A model generated the notes under the pieces. It was not told the origin of the DNA, did not search any database, and saw nothing but the letters and a program-made list of their open reading frames with translations. This document shows, one piece after another, positions 57,481-64,000 of a stretch of DNA of 64,000 nt (position 1 is its first letter; the number at the start of each line of letters is the position of its first letter). The DNA is taken from positions 21,266,854 to 21,330,853 of the forward strand of contig CP093830.1 in assembly GCA_033063855.1 (NCBI GenBank), in the 5' to 3' direction. Position numbers and translations under genes: made by a program. The DNA is from Smittia aterrima. Taxonomy: Eukaryota > Arthropoda > Insecta > Diptera > Chironomidae.

Positions 57481-58658
57481 TCTTTGCGAATTATGAAATG
57501 ATAGAAAATAAATTAACATTCAAAGAATATTTTTGTTTCCCCTTCAACAACTGAAGTTCCAGTGCAGACAGCGGCTAATCATTGTAATAAGCCAATCAAT
57601 CTCAGACTGCAACAAGAGCATCGTTCGAAGGGAAGAAAGTATCGAATTTCATTGCATTTAATTATCTTTCTCCTCAACCACCGATGACCCTTTTTTTTCA
57701 GACGACGATTAGTAACTGAAATTAATTAAACGGAGAACAAGAACCGCAAGTGGACAAACAATTTCTGAAAATAGAGCGACGGGTGGAATTTAGTCGCTTC
57801 CGAGGATCGATATTTAAATTACAGTTCTTTCGTTGTTGGGCTGTTGAGAAGCCTCACAAAGTTTATTGGATTTCGAAGCCTTTTTCTATCCTCGCACTTT
57901 GATGTTATGTCGAAGTTGTTTTCATTAGTCACCAGCTCGTGATAAAACGTGGCTTGTCTTTTCTCTGCAACAACCATTCGCAAAGTTTCATCGAGAGAGT
58001 CATTTAAATTTACAAGATAATGAAGTGTAAGCCATTCAACAAACATTTTCTAAACTGCTTCGATTCTTAAGCGCACGAGTATCAGTTATAATCATTGATC
58101 GAAGGAAGGTGCGTGCATTTGTTTATCTTTGTGATTATGGTGAAACATCAAACAGACAGAAAGTCTTCATTGCCTGTTGATTACGATCATCATCTCATTT
58201 CAACCGTGTTTGATCTTTTCAATTGAAAAAGCAATCAGACAAATTGAATCAGGATGGGAACATTGAGTTGCAGAGGTTTATCTTTTATAAAATAAATGTT
58301 GAGACCACATGAACATAATGAAGAATCTCTTTCAACCTCTGAATAATCGAAGGGGAAGATGTTACAATAACAATCTGCTTCTGGTTAACCAGTCAATCAT
58401 TATGAAGAGGGTGGTGACGATTATGGGACGATAATCTCCTCGTGCGTTTATTTAATTTTCAGGAGCTTAACAAGCAAATGAATTGTGCACAACTTTACGG
58501 ATTCTTGCGCAATTTACTTGTTTTTTCACCTGAAATGCACCTGAACACATATTTCAATTTGATTAATCCAAATCAGTGGATCGCGCTGATTTATTATGTT
58601 GACTTACATTACACCAAATGAAATAATTGTTTTAAACACTCAAAATAAATGCAATCGA
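57481..58658. other. Convergent intergenic region TACO1 / EMC6
   Basis: Nearly 1.2 kb. It contains one protein-like minus frame at 57819-58046 (separate entry) and a TTTATT at 58590-58595 that can end EMC6. The rest shows nothing that I can identify. Confidence 0.35.
57819..58046 (-). CDS. Possible small protein, not recognised
   Basis: 75 codons from ATG 58046 (MFVEWLTLHYLVNLNDSLDE, then TLRMVVAEKRQATFYHELV) to a stop at 57819. The composition is balanced rather than low-complexity. A potential acceptor (TTTAG) stands three bases before the ATG, so it could also be a last exon. It has no homologue that I know. It is listed because the region otherwise lacks a gene. Confidence 0.22.
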   Translation of the reverse strand: MFVEWLTLHYLVNLNDSLDETLRMVVAEKRQATFYHELVTNENNFDITSKCEDRKRLRNPINFVRLLNSPTTKEL

Positions 58659-59064
58659 TTAGTAAACGTGAACCATCCCGTAGATGAAGGTCCAGAAAAG
58701 TGTGTACGTGCAGAGACCGCCGAGGAATCCATTTGTGAGCAGCGACTTGCGTGAAATGAAATATTTTTGCCATGACGAGCCAGTTTTGACAATCAGCAAA
58801 ACGAAGAATCCAAGAAGAGACACGAGATAGAAGACGAAGCCGAGAAGTCCAGTGAGTCCAAGGATTCCAGCTGTACATCCCGCGAGAGCTGATTGACGAA
58901 TAAAAACATTAATAATTTGTCAATTGATGAAAATAAAATTTCTTACATGCCAGCGACGTCTTCACGTATTCAATGTTGACGAGATTTTGTCTAACAGCTG
59001 CCTCGCTGTAAGCGATGATCTCTCCGGTTTTAGTTTCTCGTGTTTTCACTCTATTTGACGACAT
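58659..59064 (-). CDS. EMC6: ER membrane protein complex subunit 6
   Basis: Two exons, 58947-59064 and 58659-58888, split by a 58-nt intron inside the codon for Ser40 (T|CT); 115 residues, human 110. It starts MSSNRVKTRETKTGE; the Rab5-interacting-type core has AGCTAGILGLTGLLGFVFY, VLLIVKTGSSWQKYF and LGGLCTYTLFWTFIYGMVHV, giving three hydrophobic spans. EMC6 is a membrane core subunit of the EMC insertase that places tail-anchored and multipass proteins into the ER membrane. The longest open frame over exon 2 is in another frame and is a shadow. The start lies 223 bp from the TADA1 stop on the same strand. Confidence 0.95.
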
Positions 59065-59287
59065 TATTTAATTTTTTGATTTATTCTTCGCAAAACAAGT
59101 TGGAACTTAATCTACTTATCGAATGACGAAAGATATTTAAACGTCAAAGCGCTTTTTAAAACGAACGTTACGAAAACTAATTTTAAAAATATTTAATTTT
59201 ATCGCATTCGAGTTTCCTGTAAGAAAAACAGTAAAATCAACTCAATATTGTAATCTCAATTGCTTTATTCAATAAATTTTCATAAAC

Positions 59288-60157
59288 TTAAAGATTTATA
59301 AGAGTTGTAAGTCTTTCGATTGACAGCATCGCTATTGAATGCGATGGAATGACATTCTTATCTCGAAGTGTCTTGTAAATATCCATGAGAGAAATCTTCC
59401 GACGTAAGTGAACGACGTCCTCGTGTGCTGATAAGTAGAGCGAGTCATCTGCTGGTTTCTTCTCGATTGTTGGCATTTCCAAGTCGACTTTTTGTCTCGT
59501 GATTGTGTTTCTGATTGTTGGATCTTTCAGCTCGCAGCCGACGTCGTAATAGAATTTCTTGTCAGACGTTACTCGATAATGTTTCTTTTGTCGGATGCAG
59601 TGAGACAGAATATTCTTTAAAATCATTTGCACTCCCAGCACAATCATTTCAATTGCTTGATCATCGACGAACTCAAGTCCATTGTCCCAGCAGCCAGCAA
59701 GGAATCTTCCAAAGACGAGTGAAGTGTCTGGAAGGAAAAGTTCTTGTGCTGCATATCGAATCGTGCTGTTTGGATCGCAATCAATTGACTTCACGAATTC
59801 GTTAACTGGATGAACGTGGAACACAATTTCGTCGTTCTTCCTTCTTCTCTTGACCATCGGATTCGAATTCTGTGGCTCAATGATTTCTTCTGGTTTCACG
59901 GTCGTTGTAGTCGGAGCATTCTGTCTCGATTCCGTGACTTCAGCTGTGTTTAGAACAGCAAGGAGGAAACTGTTGTGATAGAAGATCTGTTTGTTTGTTA
60001 GGAAACTTCTAATTTCTCTGTCGAACTCAACTTTGTTTCCATGTCGGAAGAATTTTCTAAGATGCGAAAGATATTTCATCCAATCGTCGCCCAGCGAGTT
60101 TTCCAAATTTCTTTTTGCGATGAACACTGCTGACTTGTTAGTGGTGAACTTCTCCAT
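59288..60157 (-). CDS. TADA1: Transcriptional adaptor 1 (SAGA complex subunit Ada1)
   Basis: Single exon, 289 residues from ATG 60157; human TADA1 is 335. The N-terminal part matches the SAGA-Tad1 family (KRNLENSLGDDWMKYLSHLR, FDREIRSFLTNKQIFYHNSF, then LLAVLNTAEV). A basic patch VKRRRKND follows at about 102, and the C-terminal part contains the histone-fold-like segment DDQAIEMIVLGVQMILKNIL and ends IPSHSIAMLSIERLTTLINL. Ada1 pairs with TAF12 in the core of the SAGA histone acetyltransferase complex. TTTATT at 59264-59269, 19 bases past the stop, is the likely poly(A) signal. Confidence 0.9.
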   Translation of the reverse strand: MEKFTTNKSAVFIAKRNLENSLGDDWMKYLSHLRKFFRHGNKVEFDREIRSFLTNKQIFYHNSFLLAVLNTAEVTESRQNAPTTTTVKPEEIIEPQNSNPMVKRRRKNDEIVFHVHPVNEFVKSIDCDPNSTIRYAAQELFLPDTSLVFGRFLAGCWDNGLEFVDDQAIEMIVLGVQMILKNILSHCIRQKKHYRVTSDKKFYYDVGCELKDPTIRNTITRQKVDLEMPTIEKKPADDSLYLSAHEDVVHLRRKISLMDIYKTLRDKNVIPSHSIAMLSIERLTTLINL

Positions 60158-60664
60158 TTGACTTTTGTTTAATTTATTTCTAATTCACGAGCAAAAGACG
60201 AAAAAGATCAAAGTGAGATCTTCACTTTGTTTACTTGAACACTGTTAAAAATTATAAAGATTCAAAATTATAGTAAAAAATGGCGCAAAGATTCAAAATT
60301 ATAGTAAAACTTAAGTCTTGAGTGTTTTTTATCTTCTATCTTGCTTGCATAAGCATTTGTTCTGCAGTTGTATTGATAGAAATCTTGCACATGAAGCTTA
60401 GCACCCAACGACCAACTCTGCCTTTTGTTCATTGAGTTTTAAAACGTTTAAGGACAAAAATATTTTTACTTCTTTGAAATCTCAAGACGTAATACAAGAA
60501 ACTAGAAAATACATTTTGTTTTATGATGAAGGTACATTGAATATCGATAATGCCTCAAGAAATTGGCGTTCTATTGTTTTGAGAAAGATGAATAAAAATG
60601 CTGTAGAGTTAAATTCATTTGAGATCGTTGACGGCGCACGCCGTGATTGAGCTGATAAATTTGA
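60158..60664. other. Intergenic TADA1 / centrin
   Basis: About 500 bp containing a short direct repeat (60256-60309) and a 72-codon plus frame without an ATG start or recognisable features, which I do not call as a gene. Confidence 0.35.
60256..60309 (+). repeat. Short direct repeat
   Basis: Two copies of a 23-bp unit (AAAGATTCAAAATTATAGTA plus AAA), at 60256-60278 and 60287-60309, offset by 31 bp. Confidence 0.8.
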
Positions 60665-61348
60665 TTAGTAAAGCTGAGTCTTTTGCATGATACGTAGAAA
60701 TTCTTCTTTCTGAAATATTCAATTTTTATTATCACAAACTCGCAAAACTCGTAGTACTTACGTTAACTTCTCCGTCTCCATCACGATCAGCCTCATCGAT
60801 CATTTCTTGAAGCTCATCATCAGTTAAATTCTCTCCTAACTCTTTAGCTACACGTTTCAGATTCTTGAATGAAATTGTTCCTGTTTCGTCATCATCGAAC
60901 AATCGGAAAGCTTTAAGAATCTCCTCCTTCGTATCTTTTTCTGCCATTTTCACGGTCATAAGCGCAAGGAAATCGGCGAATGATAGTTTTCCACTCCCGT
61001 CCTTATCGATGTCTGCAATCATCTTTTTGATTTCTTCTTTTTTAGGCTCGAAACCGAGGGCGCGAATGGCAACCTTCAGTTCTTTCACGTCGATTATTCC
61101 TGTTCCACTCGTATCAAACAAATCGAAAGCTTCTTTGATGTCGTTCTTCTGCTCGTCAGTCAATTCAAACTTAGGCCCTGACTTCTTACGAGATGCAGTT
61201 GTACTTGTGGCGTTCGATTTCTTAGCAACATTTGATTCGGAAGCCTTTAATATGAAAGAAAATAATGAATTTCACAAAATCTCGAATGAAACCATAAACA
61301 TATTGTTTCACTTGTTTTCGCTTTATCTCATTAGCTTTAACTTACCAT
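60665..61348 (-). CDS. CETN: Centrin, EF-hand protein of centrioles
   Basis: Three exons: 61346-61348 (only the ATG), 60762-61244 and 60665-60709; introns are 101 and 52 nt; 176 residues. After a Ser/Lys-rich head (ASRKKSGPKFELTDEQKNDI) there are four EF-hand loops: DTSGTGIIDVKE, DKDGSGKLSFAD, DDDETGTISFKN and DRDGDGEVNKEE. Loop 4 is completed only by the last exon, and the protein ends FLRIMQKTQLY like other centrins. Loops 2 and 3 have Asp and Asn at position 12, as is usual in the family. Centrins act in centriole duplication, basal bodies and nucleotide excision repair. The first exon is inferred from the AAAATG|GTAAG junction, which restores an M-A start. Confidence 0.94.
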
Positions 61349-61614
61349 TTTTAACTTTCAGATTGTGCGAAATCGTGTTGTGAGGGAAATTCTAGTTGAC
61401 AAACAAAAACTATTGAAATCACCCCAGCAACCGTAATTTTATTAATTTTTCGCTTTAGCCAGTTTTGTTTTTTTTTTGTTGAAAGCGTAGGATCTTGAAA
61501 GCCCCTACGGTCATTCAAAAGTGACCGTTAAAAAATTCGATATCTTGTTTTCTTATTAAAATCTTCAGTAAGCTCCATATGATCAATATTGATAATATCT
61601 CGTCGTTCTTTAGG
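61349..61614. other. Divergent region centrin / F-box copy H
   Basis: About 270 bp of unique sequence holding the centrin promoter. Array-like sequence begins at about 61615. Confidence 0.35.
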
Positions 61615-61825
61615 GAACATTGAAAAGTTGTATTTAAGTCCCAAGACTCTATTGAAAATAATTTGTTTATTTTGTATTTTATCAGCGGATTTGCTTTCTA
61701 ATAAGAATTACGAAAAAAAAGAAAAACTTTTCTATCGCTTGACTCATTTCACTTTCAACATTTGAAAAGGTAAGACACGCTCTCCTAAAGATCAAAGAAA
61801 AATATTTATTGAATTTTATTTTTAG
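61615..61825 (+). promoter_or_regulatory. F-box copy H: upstream block, leader exon and leader intron
   Basis: Array similarity starts at GAACATTGAAAAGTTGTATT (about 61615), which in other copies includes the antisense-ORF start codon. The block (CAGCGGATTTGCTTTCTAAT, from 61683) follows. The leader exon ends at 61769 and the acceptor is at 61825. Confidence 0.55.
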
Positions 61826-61840
61826 ATAAAAGATCTAAAA

Positions 61841-62986
61841 ATGAACGTAACATCATCAGCAGTTGATATCAAGAAAATAGCAAAGAAGCGAAAGCTCGAG
61901 AAGGAACCGGCAGCGGAAGGAACAGAAGTTTCAAGTGAAGAACCTAAAAAGAAAATCACATTCGCTGAGATCAACATGGAACCTTTGGGATATTTCTCAC
62001 GTTTTCTCGGCATCCCTGAAATGATATTCGACAATTTCAACGGAAGAGACTTGATTAAGATTTCAGAAGTCAGTCAAAATTATTATAATTTTATCGCCTC
62101 ATCAAAAGCTCTCATGAAGAAAATTGAAATTGTTTTTGAGGAAGATCGAATGCTCGAGATTTCGGAAGATTTTGATTTGTTAAAAAACAGCTCGAGGTTG
62201 TATCAGAACATTGAAATACGACGAGATCATAATGAAAACAGTTGCCGGAAGATAACAAATTTGGAACTTGAGTTGTTTCTTAACAAGTCTCGTGAATGGA
62301 AAAACGTTTCACTCGACGATGTTTTCTTTAAAACAAAACTCGATTTATGGAATTTGCTTTCATCAATTGAATCTTCAGTTGAAAGTCTTTCTGTTTCGAA
62401 TGATTTTATTTCCGTTCTTACTTTTGATGAGGATGATTCGTCGAATATCGAATCTTTCGGAACTTTAAAGTTCCCTAAGCTGAAGGAATTGAAACTGGAT
62501 CTTAATAACAATTCTGATATGAGTGAAACGTTTGTGGCATTTCTGTCAAATTCTGTTTCAATCGAAACACTCGAGTTGATAGGAATGTTCGATCACGTAA
62601 ATGTTTCAAGAAAAATGCTCGGAAACTTCGACAAAATAAAAACTCTCGAGCTTGGACAAAATCAAGTAAAGTTTATTTTCAAAGATGAATTATGGAAAAG
62701 ATTTCAATTTAAGCTAAACCGTTTGACAATGTTTTCATTCGACAGATATGAATTGGGCGATACGGTAATTTCTCGTAACTTTCGAAATTTCCTTAAATCA
62801 CAAAGCGACAATCTTGAATATTTGGCGATCAAATTATTCCACGACCAAGAAATCTTAGATGAGATCGAGAAATTGCCAAAGCTCAAAACTCTTTGCCTCG
62901 GCAAGTTTCATGATTTGCCCTTGAATGATGATGATGAATTCCTTCAAATAATTGATGAAGCCATAATGAAATATCTTGTGGAGTAA
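61841..62986 (+). CDS. F-box/LRR protein, array copy H (short-tail type, slightly truncated)
   Basis: 381 residues. The extension MNVTSSAVDIKKIAKKRKLE leads to the F-box (MEPLGYFSRFLGIPEMIFDNF, with Glu and Gly replacing the usual Asp and Glu). LRR-like segments are FPKLKELKLDL, SIETLELIG, FDKIKTLELG and LPKLKTLCLG. It ends MKYLVE at a TAA where other copies have TCA, the Ser of SMPNAK; the downstream sequence still reads MPSVK in frame. The loss is only about ten residues relative to E and G, so the protein may work. The trailer is present but its hairpin is decayed (TGTCAACGGCTG near 63092). Confidence 0.8.
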   Translation: MNVTSSAVDIKKIAKKRKLEKEPAAEGTEVSSEEPKKKITFAEINMEPLGYFSRFLGIPEMIFDNFNGRDLIKISEVSQNYYNFIASSKALMKKIEIVFEEDRMLEISEDFDLLKNSSRLYQNIEIRRDHNENSCRKITNLELELFLNKSREWKNVSLDDVFFKTKLDLWNLLSSIESSVESLSVSNDFISVLTFDEDDSSNIESFGTLKFPKLKELKLDLNNNSDMSETFVAFLSNSVSIETLELIGMFDHVNVSRKMLGNFDKIKTLELGQNQVKFIFKDELWKRFQFKLNRLTMFSFDRYELGDTVISRNFRNFLKSQSDNLEYLAIKLFHDQEILDEIEKLPKLKTLCLGKFHDLPLNDDDEFLQIIDEAIMKYLVE

Positions 62987-63297
62987 ATGCCAAGCGTTAA
63001 AATAATAATTTGAAATGTTTAAAATCAATGAAAAGGAAGAATTGAAGTAGACAGAATGGAATTGGAGGAATCTTTGATCGATAAGTGTTTTGTCAACGGC
63101 TGAACTTAAACTAAGAAGAGAGAACGGATCTCTAACAATTTGTAATCAATCCATTAATCAAAGTTTATTGTTCGTTTAATTTTAAATAAATTCATGGAAA
63201 TGAAATTAATTTCTTTTTTATTATTTTGTCTTCGGATGGGATCACAATCGAAACTTAATGATAAGTCGAGGGTCAGGGAATGCAAAATAAATTAATT
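62987..63297 (+). other. Trailer of copy H
   Basis: Diverged short-tail trailer with AATAAA near 63186, continuing into the conserved spacer that precedes the antisense ORF. Confidence 0.45.
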
Positions 63298-63432
63298 TCA
63301 GATGATAACAAAGTCTTCAATGCTGAATCGATTCGTGGCATGCGATCGAGGATCTGGTGAAGGAAAATTGTTTCTAACGATGAGATGCTCAACATATTGA
63401 TCTCTGAGTCGACCAGCACAGCACGAGAACAT
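63298..63432 (-). CDS. Antisense small ORF, copy 3 (between H and I)
   Basis: 44 codons from ATG 63432: MFSCCAGRLRDQYVEHLIVR, then NNFPSPDPRSHATNRFSIED, then FVII and a stop. Relative to copy 2 it lacks exactly 21 bases (7 codons of the acidic run), so the frame and the end (EDFV) are kept. It faces away from copy I, with the shared upstream block about 50 bases from its start. Confidence 0.45.
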   Translation of the reverse strand: MFSCCAGRLRDQYVEHLIVRNNFPSPDPRSHATNRFSIEDFVII

Positions 63433-63474
63433 TGAAAAGTTGTATTCAAGTCCCAAGCTTCGATGTAAAATAAA

Positions 63475-63646
63475 TTGTTTATTTTGTATTTTACCAGCGG
63501 ATTTGCCTTCTAATTAGAATTCAGAAAATAAACAAAAAAAAAAGGAAAAACTTTGCTATCGTTCATTTCTCTCTCAACATTCGAAAAGGTAAGACACGCT
63601 CTCGTGAAGGTTAAAAAAAATTATTTCAACTCATTTTTCTTTTTAG
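63475..63646 (+). promoter_or_regulatory. F-box copy I: upstream block, leader exon and leader intron
   Basis: Block ACCAGCGGATTTGCCTTCTA starts at about 63493; the leader exon ends at 63588 and the acceptor is at 63646. The block variant is the same as that of copy B. Confidence 0.55.
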
Positions 63647-63661
63647 ATCAAAGATTTAAAA

Positions 63662-64000
63662 ATGAACGTAATATCATCAGCATTAGACATCAAGAAATTA
63701 TCATTGAAGCTCAATTCAGAAGAGGAAATGAAAGCAGAAGACAAGGAAGTTTCAAGTGAAGCTCATAAAAAGAAAATCACAAAATCTGAGAACAAAATGG
63801 ATCCGTTGAAATATTTCTCACGTTTTCTCGACATTCCCGAAATGATTTTCGATCATTTTAACGGCAAGGAATTGTTAGAAATTTCAGAAGTCAGTCCAAG
63901 CTATTACAACTTCATCGCATCATCGAGAGTTCTAATGAAGAACATAAAAATTGTTTTTGATGAGGAGGATCGAAAGCTCGAGACTTCAGAAGATTTTGAT
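63662..64000 (+). CDS. F-box/LRR protein, array copy I (5' part, cut by the window end)
   Basis: 113 codons are visible: MNVISSALDIKKLSLKLNSE, an Asp/Glu/Lys-rich extension, and the F-box from MDPLKYFSRFLDIPEMIFDHF to KNIKIVFDEEDRKLETSEDFD. The extension is closest to that of copy B (both have SLKLNSEEE). No defect is seen up to the edge. Confidence 0.82.
   Translation, partial: MNVISSALDIKKLSLKLNSEEEMKAEDKEVSSEAHKKKITKSENKMDPLKYFSRFLDIPEMIFDHFNGKELLEISEVSPSYYNFIASSRVLMKNIKIVFDEEDRKLETSEDFD

Noticed and set aside
58609..58878. 89-codon minus frame over EMC6
   Set aside because: Out of frame with the EMC6 protein, which matches its family across the whole length; the longer frame is a shadow.
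60432..60650. 72-codon plus frame between TADA1 and centrin
   Set aside because: No ATG start, no family resemblance; not enough to call a gene.
1..64000. CRISPR arrays, operons, Shine-Dalgarno sites, tRNA or rRNA genes
   Set aside because: Introns and eukaryotic genes rule out the prokaryotic features; no tRNA B-box pattern or rRNA segment was seen on reading.

Overview
The window looks like nuclear DNA of a small-genome nematoceran fly, with a chironomid midge as the best guess. Most introns are 54-103 nt with ordinary GT-AG ends, intergenic gaps are often about 200 bp, the DNA is AT-rich, and the recognisable proteins (CtBP, Glass, SWIP) resemble dipteran orthologues. The genus cannot be read from the sequence alone.

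Layout: 1-531 is the 3' end of an unrecognised gene with a glutamine/histidine-rich, acidic C-terminus. It converges on WASHC4/SWIP (727-4203, minus), followed head-to-tail by MAEA (4407-5779, minus), a CTLH ubiquitin-ligase subunit. Head-to-head with MAEA is CtBP. Its coding exons are at 31535-33592, and its likely noncoding first exon is at about 6290-6775, which leaves a first intron of about 24 kb. No convincing nested gene is visible in that intron. It has GAGA/CT tracts throughout, and its distal 11 kb is dense in a short AAAAGTTT/AAACTTTT motif. After a long CtBP 3' region come a gene for a secreted eight-cysteine protein (35861-36745, minus) and a tandem array of F-box/leucine-rich-repeat genes.

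The F-box array has nine copies (A-I), all on the plus strand: seven at 37.2-49.2 kb and two at 61.8-64.0 kb, the last cut by the window edge. Nearly all share the same upstream block and all have a spliced 5' leader with a short intron just before the ATG. Two C-terminal types exist. A, C and F end in a long tail (motif KVLKEV). B, E, G and H stop soon after a SMPN motif, and B, E and G are followed by a conserved hairpin-bearing trailer that is decayed behind H. D is an internal-deletion derivative, and F is split by a 685-bp terminal-inverted-repeat element with a 7-bp target duplication. Three intervals between copies carry an antisense, divergently oriented small ORF whose frame is largely preserved. 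Relics of it occur elsewhere in the array.

A block of ordinary genes separates the two parts of the array: eIF3e (minus), glass (minus), TACO1 (plus), EMC6 (minus), TADA1 (minus) and centrin (minus). The array sequence stops on one side and resumes on the other within the same antisense-ORF unit, which suggests one rearrangement put the two regions together.

The housekeeping genes serve separate systems: endosomal actin, protein turnover, transcriptional repression, translation, photoreceptor fate, mitochondrial translation, membrane-protein insertion, chromatin and centrioles. The F-box array is the lineage-specific, fast-changing part. Its proteins are expected to act as substrate receptors of SCF ubiquitin ligases, but no substrate can be inferred.
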